Source of the DNA: Heterohyrax brucei
Lineage: Eukaryota > Chordata > Mammalia > Hyracoidea > Procaviidae
Length of the DNA: 64,000 bases
NCBI GenBank assembly: GCA_028571685.1
Contig: CM053156.1
Coordinates: 89,283,049 to 89,347,048, forward strand
Direction of reading: 5' to 3'
A model generated the notes under the pieces. The model saw only the letters and a list, made by a program, of their open reading frames with translations. It searched no databases and had not been told where the DNA came from. Position numbers and translations under genes: made by a program. Shown here piece by piece: positions 10,341 through 20,579 of the stretch. The stretch's first letter is position 1. Each line of letters begins with the position of its first letter.

Positions 10341-10930
10341 AGAGATCCACATACGTGCTCATTCCAAAGACAGATGATCCAACAGAATGCAGATGTTATC
10401 AAGCAATATCATCAACATCACCTACAGGTGACATTTTGCTGACAATCATTCAAAAACAGTTGCAGCAGTACATTGACATGGAACTGCCAGAAGCTCAAGC
10501 TGGATTCAGAGGAGGACTTGGAAGGAGGAATATCACTGGTGTTCAACGGATCTTGGCTGAAAGCAGGAGTATTATACTTACTGTGCAGAGGCCTTCAGCG
10601 GCGTGGATCAGAGCAATCTGTGGGTAGCACTGAAGAATGAGAAGTTCAGAACACTTAATTGTGCTCATGCAGAACCTGCATGTGAATCAAGAGGCAGTTG
10701 TCAGACAGAACAAGGGGATACTGTGTGGTTTAAAATCAGGAAAAGTATAAGTCAGGATTGTATGGTTTTGCCATACGTATTCGATCTGTATGCTGAGCAA
10801 ATACTCTGAGAAGGTGGACTGTGTGGAGAAGAACAGGGCAGGACTACAGGAAGACTCATTAATAATGTGTGATATGCAAATGAAGTAACCACTTGCTGAA
10901 AGTGAAGAGGACTTGAAGCACTTTTAGATG
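10341..10930 (+). pseudogene. RTE reverse transcriptase remnant
   Basis: VLIPKTDDPTECRCYQAIS matches the start of non-LTR RT domains (x-PKxxxPxxCxxYRxIS). LPEAQAGFRGGLGRRNIT is the Q-x-GFR-x-GRGTxD region. The catalytic YADD box has decayed to YANEV near 10871-10885, so the enzyme is inactive. Stops occur near 10625 and throughout the 3' part. Confidence 0.8.
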
Positions 10931-11639
10931 AAAATCAAGAACTATAGTCTACAGTATGGAATACACTTCACCATAAAGAAAAAATTCCTCACGACTGGAT
11001 CAATAGCAACATCACAATAAATGGAGAAAATATTGACATTGTCAAGTATTTCGTTTCATTTAAATCTACAATCAACGCTCATGGAGGCAGTCAAGAAATC
11101 CATGTGTGGTGTTAGGAATATCTGCTGCAAAAGACCTCTCATTCAGAAACAAAGATGTCACTTTGAAGACTAAGGTGTGCCTGACCCAAGCATGGTGTTT
11201 TCCAATCACCTCATATGCCTGTGAAAGATGGACAATGAAAAAGAAGACTGAGGAAGAAATGACACCTTTGAAATGTGGCATTGGTGAAGAATATAGAATA
11301 TACCACAGGCTGCCAGAGTAACAAACGAATCTGTCTTGGAAGAAATACAGACAGAATGCTCCTTAGGAGGAAGGATGGTGAGACTTCATCACATACTTCA
11401 GACGTGTTATCAGGTGGGACCAGTTCCTGGAGGAGGACAGAATTGTCGGCAAGGTGGAAGGTCAGCAAAGAAGAGAAATACTCTCTGAGACTAACTGGTG
11501 GAGTGGCTGTGATGGTGGGCTCGGACCTGGTAGTGACCGCTGGGACGGCACCGGACCAGACAGTGCTCTGCTCTACTCTCCTTAGGGTCACTAGAGTTTG
11601 GAACTGACTGGATGACGTCTCACAACAGTAGCAATATCT

Positions 11640-12025
11640 GTGCCTGGCTGTTAGCCTGTCCGCCTGTCTGTAGGAAGAGGAAAAAAAATACTTCAAAGAA
11701 ATGTGTCAGGCAATTGTGGGGTCTGACAAACCTCATGTGTGTAGGCCAGGTGGCAGGCTGGAGGTCTGTGGTGGCTTCTGTTCCAGAAACAGAGGTCGGG
11801 TAATGAAAAGAGAGAAGGAAGCTTCACCAGCACATCTGTTTACATTCCGGAGGTAGTCCCCACTCCCGAGGAAACTCCCTTTCTTCTGATTGGTTCATCC
11901 CACCAGATCACATCATGGAAGGTAATTACATTATATCACATCACGGAAGAGTACCCAGTTCAGTGTCAGCCAAGCTACCAAGAATTACAGCCCAGCCCTG
12001 TGGACACGTGGCATTAACCATCAAA
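11640..12025 (+). mobile_element. Old interspersed repeat, right part
   Basis: Phrases such as GTGGCAGGCTGGAGGTCTGT, GATTGGTTCATCCCACCAGA and CACATCATGGAAGGTAATTA, and the closing GTGGACACGTGGCATTAACC, look like the distal half of the mammalian repeat that starts at 8840. If so, the RTE at 9020-11632 split it. Confidence 0.45.
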
Positions 12026-13090
12026 GGGCCCTCGGTTTTTTGTTTGGGGTGGTGAAAACCCGTGGGAACACGTAGCTATGAGGGTAGCATGACAGGGAGA
12101 AGACAGCTAACGTCATGCTCACACATGCTAGGTGTTCTGTCGTCTTGTAAAGAGCTACTCTGATTATCATCTTCTGTGGACAGGAGTCCTGGGCACCGGG
12201 AGGCCACCAGAAGGTGCAGGAGCCTGCACAGAGGCCGTGGGGCTTCTGGCCTCGGCTCTGGACCCACCCCCTGCACGGCATCAGTGGCTATCGTCTCACA
12301 GTTAACTTTGAACCAAAAAAGCATCATCAACTTACCCACGAGTGAGGGCTGCCAGGGGTAGCAAGGACTCTGCCGGGGCTCCCCAGCAGCCATTCCCCAC
12401 AGCAGGCACCACAGTTTGGGCCTGGGGTGATGTTTCAGCAAAGTTACTCTTCAAGGGATGTTATTTGGAGCAAGAGTGACCCAAGAGCCTGATACCCTGG
12501 CCAAGGGCATCACTTGTTTCCAGAACTCAGTAAGTCAACAGTGGGCCTGTGTGAAGGGCAGTCATGGCCCAAGGGAAGGGCCGTGGCTTTAACAAGCAAT
12601 CTACTCAGCTCTTATAAACTGCCAGTACCACCACGCCACCCCTACATTGGCATCGACGGGCTCCAAACAGCCCTGGCTGTCACAAGTCACAGGCATCACG
12701 CCAGGAGTGGCCAGGGTGAGGCTGCCAGTGTGTTGCAAAGACTGTTTTCCTGAGGCTCTTCAAACACGATGTGCCCTAGTCACTCCTGACAAGAAGAAGA
12801 CCAGATGTCACACAGTTATTAGATTTTATTTATGAGTGAAGCCTCTGAGTTTTCCAAAAGCTGTCATTGCTGGAGGTTTAAATGACAGAGGCTTCTGTCC
12901 ATGTCACTCTGGAGACATAGGGCTGGAAATCAGAGCAACACGGCTGCCATCCAGAACGTCCAAAAATCAAGGACAGTAAGGGGCAGAGGGAGCCTCATCC
13001 TCTGAAGCCCTACGACCTGCTTGAATCTTTAGAAAAGAAACAAAAAAAAGTAAGTTTCTGTATTAAAAATTCATGAGGATGTAAAAACAA
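12026..13090. other. Single-copy DNA
   Basis: No exon, RNA gene or clear repeat. Open frames up to about 120 codons overlap each other on both strands with no domain. Confidence 0.5.
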
Positions 13091-13091
13091 C

Positions 13092-13245
13092 TCATCGTCA
13101 TTAAGTCGATTCTGACGTACCAGCCCTATAAGAGCAGAGTGGAACTAAATGCCCCACAGGATTTCCAAGATGCGGCTGGTGGATTCGAACTGACAACCTT
13201 TCGGTTAGTGGCCAAATGCTTACCCACTGGGCCACCTGGGTTCCC
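13092..13245 (-). mobile_element. AfroSINE (short form)
   Basis: Reverse orientation from GTCATTAAGTCGATTCTGAC to CACTGGGCCACCTGGGTTCC. The B-box region appears as TGGTGGATTCGAACTGACAA. Forms an inverted pair with the next copy. Confidence 0.9.
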
Positions 13246-13280
13246 AGAACGATAGTGAGATACGACACAGTATTAGTAGT

Positions 13281-13492
13281 AAGGAGTCGGGGTAGAGCAG
13301 TGACGAAGCACTCACCTCTTAACCAAATCACTGTCAGTTCAAACCAACCAGCTTCTCTGGGAACATCAGAGCTGACGATCCGCTTCTGTCAAGATTACAA
13401 GCTTGAAACCCTCCTGGGACAGTTCGATTTTGCCCCCTAGGGTCACAAGGAGTCAGAACTGACTTGATGACAGCTGACAGCAACATTAACAA
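13281..13492 (+). mobile_element. AfroSINE (long form)
   Basis: Degraded head (AAGGAGTCGGGGTAGAGCAG), TCAGTTCAAACCAACCAGCT B-box region, GCTTCTGTCAAGATTACAAG middle block and GGGTCACAAGGAGTCAGAAC tail. Inverted relative to the copy 36 bp upstream. Confidence 0.85.
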
Positions 13493-14565
13493 ATATTGAC
13501 AGTGGGGGTTGATATAGGTGGTTGGGGTCTTCTCTTTTTTTGAAAAAGTGGTCAATGCTGACTAAAATTCACTGATGGCTTTGCAGCACTCATGAGATAC
13601 AAGCCAAAGATGGACAAGCAGCCACAGTAATGGCGTCCAACACGGTGGCAATCGTGACGATGGCGCAGCATCCAGCCAAGGTCCATTCGTTTATTCTTTA
13701 CATTGCCACTCGTCACAGTTGACGCAATCACAGCTAATAACAGCTACAAAAAAGCCAAGGGAAAGCCACGTGGGCCAGGAGAGGCTGGCGACACACCAGG
13801 CACCGTCACCGCATCTCATGTCTTGGTGACTGTTGTCCAGAACACGATGGTCTAGGTGCTTGCTTAGTTCTCTGGCAACTTTTGGCAACAGAACTCCAAA
13901 ACAGAGCCCTGGCTGCAGTCTGGTTAGTCTACTGCTGGTGTCTCCTCCCCGGTCACGGGGGCAGCAGGTGGTCAGCGCTGGGCCACGGGAGGGTTCCCTC
14001 CCAGAGCCGGAGGCAGGAGCAGGGTAGAGGCATGTCGGGAGGGGCCGGAGACCCCCATTTCAGCAGAAATCATTACTGCTAATTACTCTGCCAGTCAGAG
14101 CCCCGGAGCAGGGCACTTCTGCCGCCAGTCCTTCCTGTGCTCGCCTCCGTCCCACCGGCTCCTCTGCGCCCCTCCAAATATCCCCTTAACTGCCTGGTGA
14201 AAGCCAGAACCAGGTATGCTGCTAACGAGCGAAGATCCCTGTGTGGTACCTGCGCCTGTGTGCAGAGTCGTCGGACAGGCCCTTTAGTTCCTAATTTTTA
14301 TTTTTAAATGATTTGAAGCCTACAGGAAGTTGCAACATTAGTACATCAAGCGTCGAGGGCCCCTCCTCCACCTTCCACCGATGGTGACATCTGTCAGCCA
14401 CAGCACAGTGCCAACACCAGGAAGCCGCATTCATGTGGCCTTTGCTGTGGTGGCGGTGGCTGCATCCTGCCAAGCTCCCCCCCGTTTGCGGTGAGCGCAT
14501 GAGGCAGAGGAGAACTACCACGAGGGATGTTCTAGGCTGCTATCTTCACAGAAGCCAGGCCTCTG
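13493..14565. other. Mostly single-copy DNA
   Basis: No gene. 14291-14450 (AAGCCTACAGGAAGTTGCAA, GATGGTGACATCTGTCAGCC) resembles a dispersed mammalian LINE-type fragment but is too short to name. Confidence 0.45.
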
Positions 14566-14569
14566 GTCT

Positions 14570-14632
14570 TCTTTTCTACAGAGTTGCTTTGAGTTTGTAG
14601 CTAAGTGCTTAACCATTGTGCAACCAGGCCTC
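14570..14632 (-). mobile_element. AfroSINE head fragment
   Basis: Only the tRNA-like end remains: GCTAAGTGCTTAACCATTGT then GCAACCAGGCCTCC. Confidence 0.7.
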
Positions 14633-14962
14633 CTTTTGGTAGCCTTTTTCTGCTCATTTGTCACTAGCTTTCACATGAACTCTGACTGACTTTGTAGTTC
14701 TCGGCACAACCTCTGTTATCTCAGTTTATACATGAAGATTTCAAGTACGCAAAAGGACAGAAAGAACTCAATCAACACAGCCAGTGGTCAATGTCCCTTA
14801 ATGTAGGAAAAAGACACAGTGTATCTGTGCAGCAATATTTGCACAGAGCAGGTGCATCCATGAGGACAGCCAGCTGAGGTAGTCGTTCTTCAGCGGTTGA
14901 GTCCTGAAAGTAACTGGTTAAGTCCTGAAAGTAACTCAGTCACAGCTCCAGCTCTTGGAGAG

Positions 14963-15399
14963 TGTCATGGATTGAATTGTGTCCCCCCAAAAATGTGTGT
15001 GTTGATTTGACTTGGTTTGGAGTTCCAATATGGTGCCCTTCCTCCCATGTGTTGTGGACCCTGCCTCTGTGATATTGACGATGGAGAATGGTTTGCAGCT
15101 GCATTAGTGAGACAGGACTCAGGCTTGTGGGATATCAGGGAGAGAAGTGAGCTGGGGAAGTTTGGAACCTCATACTGCCGAGAGAGAAGCACCGAGAGCA
15201 GAGCACGTCCTTTGGACCCGAGGATCCTGTGCCGAGATGCTCTCACAGAATGTGGACTCAGCCTACTGAGTCGTATTGAATGGACTTGTAGCTTAGGAAT
15301 GGATTTGTGGCTTGCCGGACTGTGACAATAAAAGCTTCTCCTCATGAAACCTTCCACTCGTGGTATTTTGTGTTAGAGCAGTACCTGGTGACTAGGACA
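14963..15399 (+). mobile_element. MaLR-like solo LTR
   Basis: Starts TGTCATGGATTGAATTGTGT and ends GTGACTAGGACA, so it has TG..CA ends. It carries AATAAA in CTGTGACAATAAAAGCTTCT (about 15326). Same family as 201-718 and 35520-35977, and the best preserved of the three. No matching 5-bp flank is visible. Confidence 0.8.
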
Positions 15400-15475
15400 G
15401 TTTCCACACTCTATACTATTCTGGAGACAATGGGTATGAATCTCTTTGCCTTTCAAGTGTAAATGACTATTAATT

Positions 15476-16082
15476 CCCAGTAAACAACATCATGATAAAC
15501 AGAGAAAAGATTAAAGTTGTCAAGGAATTCATTTCACCTGGATCCACAATCAACATTCATGGAAGCAGCAGTCAAGAAATTAAAAGATGCTTTGCAGTGG
15601 GCAGATATGCTGTAAAATATGCTCCTTAAAATACAAAAAGCAAGGATATACTTTGAGAACAAAGGTATGACTAACCTAAGCCATCATGTTTTCAATTGCT
15701 TGCTAGGCATATGAAAACTGACTGATAAATAAGGAAGACAAAGGGACTGATTGATTTGGGTTATAGTGTTGGTGAAGCGTACTGACTGTACCGTGGGCTG
15801 CCAGAAGAATAAACAAGCGTCTGTTGGAAGAAGTACAGCCAGCGTGCTCCAGGGGCCACCAATCCCTGGAGGAGGACACCGTGCTGGGTAAGGTCGAGGG
15901 TCAGCAAAAATGAGGAAGGCCTTCACTGAGATGGATTGACACAGTGACTGCAATGGTGGCCCCAAACGTAGTAGTGACTTTGAAGCGGTGCAGGATCAGG
16001 CAGAGTTGTGTTCTGTTCCATGTAGCGTCGCTACAGGTCATAGGTAACTCAGCGGCACCTGACAGCAACAACAACAACAACA
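15476..16082 (+). mobile_element. RTE LINE 3' fragment
   Basis: Starts AACAACATCATGATAAACAG, passes GGATCCACAATCAACATTCA and ATGGAAGCAGCAGTCAAGAA, and ends CGGCACCTGACAGCAACAAC with a CAA-type tail. About 600 bp with several internal deletions. Confidence 0.9.
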
Positions 16083-16204
16083 CAGCTGGGAATCCCCAGT
16101 ACATTTCCGAGCATTGCCTAAGAGACTGGGACAATTAAAGGCCAGTCTTGCAGGCACTCCACCCCACCCAGCAGGACCAAGCCACAGGTCTGCCTAAGAC
16201 AAAG

Positions 16205-16390
16205 TGCTGTGTGCTAGCGCAGCACTTCTCAGAACGCAAGGCCCCCTCGCATCACCTGGGGATCTTGCTGAACGCAGTTTCAGCCTCTGTAGTCTGCGGT
16301 GGAACCTGAGATTTACCGTTTATATCAGGCTCCGTATGACAGTGATGCTGTTGATTCAGGGGCCACACTTTGGGGAGCAAAGCCTCGATC
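16205..16390 (+). mobile_element. MER5-like hAT-Charlie remnant
   Basis: GCAGCACTTCTCAGAACGCA, CGCATCACCTGGGGATCTTG and GTGATGCTGTTGATTCAGGG, followed by GGCCACACTTTGGGGAG, are the ordered landmarks of the MER5 type of non-autonomous hAT element, common in mammals. Confidence 0.6.
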
Positions 16391-16529
16391 ATATCATCAA
16401 AGCTGGCCTTTCTACCAAAACTTATCCAAATGAGACAAAAATATTTTAACTGTGATATGAGCTCCACACATTCAATTCTTTTCTAACTCATTTGAGGTAG
16501 TATCAAGAACCAAAACACAAAGATCTTCT

Positions 16530-16690
16530 ATAGCCGTCAACAAGTTACTTTAACTTTATGTACTTCAGTTTCTATAAAATGGGGACTGTAATAGTGTTTA
16601 CCTTCTACCATAATTGTGAATTTTAGGTGGCACCATGCACGTAAGTTCTGAGCAGGATGTCAGATTCAGAATACGCACACAGTGAGTGCT
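16530..16690 (+). mobile_element. MIR SINE remnant
   Basis: GTTACTTTAACTTTATGTAC, TCAGTTTCTATAAAATGGGG and ACTGTAATAGTGTTTACCTT fit the 3' half of MIR (xxTCAGTTTCCTCATCTGTAAAATGGGGATAA core). Confidence 0.65.
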
Positions 16691-16694
16691 AACT

Positions 16695-17135
16695 GATAGG
16701 ATGATCGTTGGTGAGAAAGGTGACAGTGGGAAGAATGGTGGTGGTGCTGATGGTCATCGTGGTGACGGCGATGAGTATGTGTGGGTGGGGGTGGTGACAG
16801 TGCTGGTGACTGCAATGATGAGGATGAGGATGAGGATGATAGTGATGACGGTAGTGAAGGTGATGGTGACTGTGACGATAAACAATGAAAATGACTGCGA
16901 CGAGGGTGGCGAGGGTGATGGGGGTGACGAGGGTGGTGATGGCGATGATTTGATGAGGGTTAGGGTGACGAACACGCGGTGACGGTGACTGACGGGGATG
17001 ACCGTGATGCTGACAGCGCAGACGAGGGTGACGATGTAACGGTGACGAGGAAGAGGATGGTGACGATGGTGGTCAGCACGCTGATGGTGAAGGTGGCATG
17101 ATTGTACCGAGGACGATGGCAGTGACGGTAGTAGT
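16695..17135. repeat. Second GRTGAY minisatellite
   Basis: GGTGATGGTGACTGTGACGA and GATGAGGATGAGGATGAGGA-type triplet-based repeat, the same composition as the array at 719-1400 but richer in GAG/GAC. It starts straight after a MIR remnant. Confidence 0.85.
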
Positions 17136-17154
17136 GCTTACACTGTGGCCGCCC

Positions 17155-17350
17155 AAGTGACGCCAAGCATCAAGTGCTCAGCTATGAACTGAAAAGTTGG
17201 TGGCTTGAGTCCACCGGGAAGACTTCAGAAGAAAGGCCTGATGGTCTGTTCCCAAAAGGTCACCACCATCGATAACCCCATGGCCACGGTTCTACTTGTA
17301 CACACGGGGCCACCGTGAGTGGGCACTGACTGGACAGCAGCTGGTGGTGG
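17155..17350 (+). mobile_element. AfroSINE (AGGCCTG middle form)
   Basis: Contains GTGGCTTGAGTCCACCGGGA, AGAAGAAAGGCCTGATGGTC and a decayed tail GGCCACCGTGAGTGGGCACT. The AGAAAGGCCTG middle is shared with the copies at 55203, 59608 and 62076, marking a different subfamily. Confidence 0.7.
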
Positions 17351-17351
17351 T

Positions 17352-18372
17352 TGTGTACATACTGAGTGTTCGGTGGTGCGTAGCTACAGAGTGATTCTGT
17401 CACTTACATCAAAGAAGAAGCTATAGGAGAACTTGGCCTTAAAAGAAATACAGAAGACACGAGGGAGAGAAATGGAAGAAAGGAATAACTCGGGACAGAG
17501 AGAACAGTGTATGCAGTCCCCGAGGTGTCAGTGTTTTGAGGACGTGCCTGGAGCTTAGGGGTTTTGAGGATGCGTGGCTTCAGCCCCTACACCCTCAGAT
17601 AGTTGGGTGAGTGTGGTAAGGGCTGGCCTTTTATTTGGCCCGGGCTACAGCTGGTGTCCTTACTGCCTTCTCCCTGGGAGGAAGCCTGCCTGCTGAGGCT
17701 CAGAGACAGGCGGGGCTGAGCCGGGGACTTCTCTCCAAGCTGTGGAACTTGATTTATTGGTTTGGCTCTTTGTGCTCATTCCTTGGAGCTGATTTATTGA
17801 AGGTTATTTGCTCTCCTTTGTCTCAGAAGTCACCTCACAGCAATACTTCCTTCCAAGTCCAATGGGACATTCCAGGCTTCTTTGCCAAATATGACCCTGT
17901 AGAAATGATCTTCCTAGAAACACAGGCATTAAATATTATCAGTGGAGCTTCCCTGGGAATTCAGCTCCTCTGTTCAACCCAAATGCATTTTTAATTCAAG
18001 AAGAGATGTGTCTGTGCTGTAGTAAGGAAAACTGCACAAGTGTGTGTGTGTGTGTGTGTGCACGCACGCGTGCACGTGTGTGTATCTCATCTAAGGGTAG
18101 CTAGGTGAAACTAATAGATACTGCAACTAGGTAGTTACATTGGTGTCTGAATATCACTTAGAATACACACAACATATTGGAGACAGGAGAAAAATATCAA
18201 AAGGGAAATGACTGAATTAAAACTAGCACTTTCCTTCAGTGGACAATTATATACAATTCAAAATGAAAGGACAGCTGCCTGTCATCACTAGTGGATTTCA
18301 AAATACAGTACAGCATCAAAAAGACAGGGGGGTTCAGGCCAAAAAATCTGGTTTTCTGTAACAACAAACAAA
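17352..18372. other. Single-copy DNA with a TG tract
   Basis: No exon seen. A frame at 17635-17994 (119 codons) has no recognisable domain. Confidence 0.5.
18038..18085. repeat. (TG)n microsatellite
   Basis: GTGTGTGTGTGTGTGTGTGT followed by CACGCACGCGTGCACGTGTG. Alternating purine-pyrimidine throughout. Confidence 0.9.
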
Positions 18373-18572
18373 ATGAACCGTTATCATTGAGTTGATTCCT
18401 ACTCCTAGTGCCCCATAGCACAGAGCAGAACGTCCCCTCAGAGCTTTCTAGGCTGTAACCTTTGTGGGAGCAGATCACCGGGTCTTCTCTCTTACAGGGC
18501 CACTGGTGCATTCCAGCCACCCACCTTTAGGTTAGCAGCGAGAGCTTAACCGCTGCACCCCCAAGGCTCCCT
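18373..18572 (-). mobile_element. AfroSINE (long form)
   Basis: Reverse: ATCATTGAGTTGATTCCTAC, CTTTCTAGGCTGTAACCTTT, GTTAGCAGCGAGAGCTTAAC, ending CACCCCCAAGGCTCC. Confidence 0.88.
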
Positions 18573-18574
18573 AT

Positions 18575-19262
18575 AGGATCACAGATGTCTGTGAAACTGT
18601 ATTTTCGTGCTTATAAAAACATGCACATAGCCTATTTTGGTATTATTTGGAAGGTTTCTTCTTTTGTTTCCATTTGAAGGATAATTTCTAGTCTCTTGTG
18701 TATTTAATTCCTTAAAGCATTAAACTTGAAAACTGGAAGAATTGTCTTAGAAAATGACTCTCTTCTATAACTTGGCCCCCTTCCCCAACCTAAGGAAGCA
18801 TCTCTCTGAAACAGGAAAGGGGTGTGGCTAGGTTGGTTGGGGCCTTCTGTGACACTCAGTTTAAGAAGGACACCAGCACCCAGGGATGAGAAGAAAGCTA
18901 TCTTCAGTGGCTTCTACCCATGTTGAGCCCACAGCTCTGAGACTCCCCTCCCAACTCCACCATCTCTCTCCCAACCCATTCTAAAAGAACTTCTTCATTT
19001 CCAATTTTTCAAGAATTCCCAGGTAAAAGCACTAGAGAAAATACCATTGCCCGTGTCTGGACTTCCATTCAGATCCCATATTTACATTTGATGGGAGACC
19101 TTTTGGAACTCTAAGGAGTCCATTAGGATGTAATTTTCCTTAAAACATGCCTTGTCCACCAAAGCAATTCCAGTATGGTGTGCAAAAATAGATGTAGTGT
19201 AAGTATTAATATATCCACATATCCACTCTCTCTGTCTCTCTCTCTCACACGTACACAAGTAC
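18575..19262. other. Single-copy DNA
   Basis: No gene or clear repeat, apart from a short CTCTCTCTGTCTCTCTCTCT tract at about 19226-19247 and A+T-rich single-copy-like sequence. Confidence 0.5.
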
Positions 19263-19265
19263 AGA

Positions 19266-19430
19266 TGGAAACCCCAGTGGTGTAGTGGTTAAGTGGTACA
19301 GTTGTTAACCAAAAAAATCAGCTGTTCAAATCTACCAGGTGCTCCTTGGAAGTTCTATTAGCCAAATTCTGCTCTGTCTTGTAGGGTTGTTATGAGTTGG
19401 AACTGACTTGATGACAGTGCTTGTTGCTTA
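19266..19430 (+). mobile_element. AfroSINE (short form)
   Basis: GGAAACCCCAGTGGTGTAGT head, CTGTTCAAATCTACCAGGTG B-box region, GGGTTGTTATGAGTTGGAAC tail. Confidence 0.88.
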
Positions 19431-19664
19431 AGCTACACACGTGGACCCTGACATACAACGTATTCACGTTCCCATGAGATGCACAAAGTGATGATCTGTT
19501 TTGTGTGTGTGTGTTTTACATCTTACCATCAGTGACATGTACTGTCTACAACGTTCTGTTTATGATTTGCTGATGTTATCATTCTCAGATGCCCTCTCAC
19601 AGATGTTCAATTTTATGACTTACTGTTTACAACACTGCTGTATAGATTGACTTTTCTAAACTAA

Positions 19665-19960
19665 ATCATGAGATTCAGTTGCCTGAAAACATGGACCCAA
19701 ATGCTGATCGATTTGCTGAAGTCGATAGGCCGATTTGGAAAACAGAGAGACGTTACCGTGAAAGGCAAGATGAAAGAAAAGGACCAGGCACACACCGCTC
19801 GATAAGTTTCTGACTAGAAATGCTGTCCTCATCCCCAGGGACAAACCAGGTGATCCAGAACATTCCACAAGTGGAGTTATTATAGAAAGTGACAAAACAC
19901 CTGGGTCATCCAACTCTCCTTCATCATCAGAGCCACCTTCCACCATTTACAGAATCTGTA
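19665..19960 (+). pseudogene. Tigger-like (pogo) transposase C-terminal scrap
   Basis: One frame gives MDPNADRFAEVDRPIWKTER then RYRERQDERKG, the next gives LDKFLTRNAVLIPRDKPGDP and EHSTSGVIIESD. I recall Tigger/TIGD-type transposases having a DPxxERxxKVxRx..YRExYxEKK..TSLDxF segment followed by a Pro/Ser-rich PSTS tail, and the order fits. A frameshift lies near 19797. The match is from memory and the fragment is short. An AfroSINE follows directly. Confidence 0.45.
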
Positions 19961-19961
19961 C

Positions 19962-20150
19962 TGGAAAGGCTGGTGGCCCAGGGCTCAGCTCCTAACCAGA
20001 AGACCGCTAGGTCGACCCCACCAGCAGCTCCACAGGAAGAAGATGCTGAAGTCTGCTTCCATACAGGTGACAGCCTTAGAAACCAGACATGGCAGTTACA
20101 CTGTGTCCTATAGGATCATTATGACTTGGAATTGACTTAGTGACTACAGG
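19962..20150 (+). mobile_element. AfroSINE (long form)
   Basis: Degraded head (AGGCTGGTGGCCCAGGGCTC), AAGTCTGCTTCCATACAGGT middle block, and GATCATTATGACTTGGAATT tail. Confidence 0.8.
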
Positions 20151-20384
20151 TGTGACATGAAAATATATCTCTAGTGTTTCCAATCCCCAGAAGCAAACAG
20201 ATCAGGTTTATAGAGATAAAAGGCAATGATAATGAAATCTAAAGAAAAAAAAAAAGAGGATTCCACTTACATCAGAACCAAATTTGGAACATAACTCCAT
20301 CGTAAATCATGGACTGCCTTTAAGAAAATAATAAGCTAAAGTCATGCATAAACTATGTCTTCTGTTAATTTATTAATATGTTGT

Positions 20385-20574
20385 TTTGGAGTGCTGCTGA
20401 ATCATTTCTAATTCACAGTGACTCCATGTGACAAAGTAGAACTGCCCCATAGTGTCTCCTAATCTTCCTAGGAGTGGACTGCCGTGTCTTTCTTCCCTGG
20501 AGCTGATGGGTGGATTCAAACCACCAACCTTCCATTAGGAATCAAGTGCTTAACCATGGTGCCGCCACGACTCC
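20385..20574 (-). mobile_element. AfroSINE (long form)
   Basis: Reverse: ATTTCTAATTCACAGTGACT, GTAGAACTGCCCCATAGTGT, GTGGATTCAAACCACCAACC, ending GCCGCCACGACTCC. Confidence 0.88.
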
Positions 20575-20579
20575 TTTTC

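Larger units (their letters stand above)
9020..11632 (+). mobile_element. RTE LINE, longest copy, 5'-inverted
   Basis: Largest RTE copy in the window. 9186-11632 runs in plus orientation through endonuclease, linker, reverse transcriptase and 3' end. About 9020-9183 is an upstream endonuclease segment in inverted orientation, the classic footprint of twin priming. All reading frames are broken by stops and frameshifts, so it is dead. It appears to interrupt the older repeat at 8840-9015/11640-12025. The end near 11632 reads ACTGACTGGATGACGTCTCA then a degraded CAACAGTAGCAA tail. Confidence 0.88.

Noticed and set aside
10341-10627. Reverse transcriptase frame as a possible active gene
   Set aside because: It is part of a broken RTE copy: frameshifts, stops and a mutated catalytic YADD box.
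18038-18085. Z-DNA-forming regulatory site
   Set aside because: An ordinary TG microsatellite; nothing nearby suggests a promoter.
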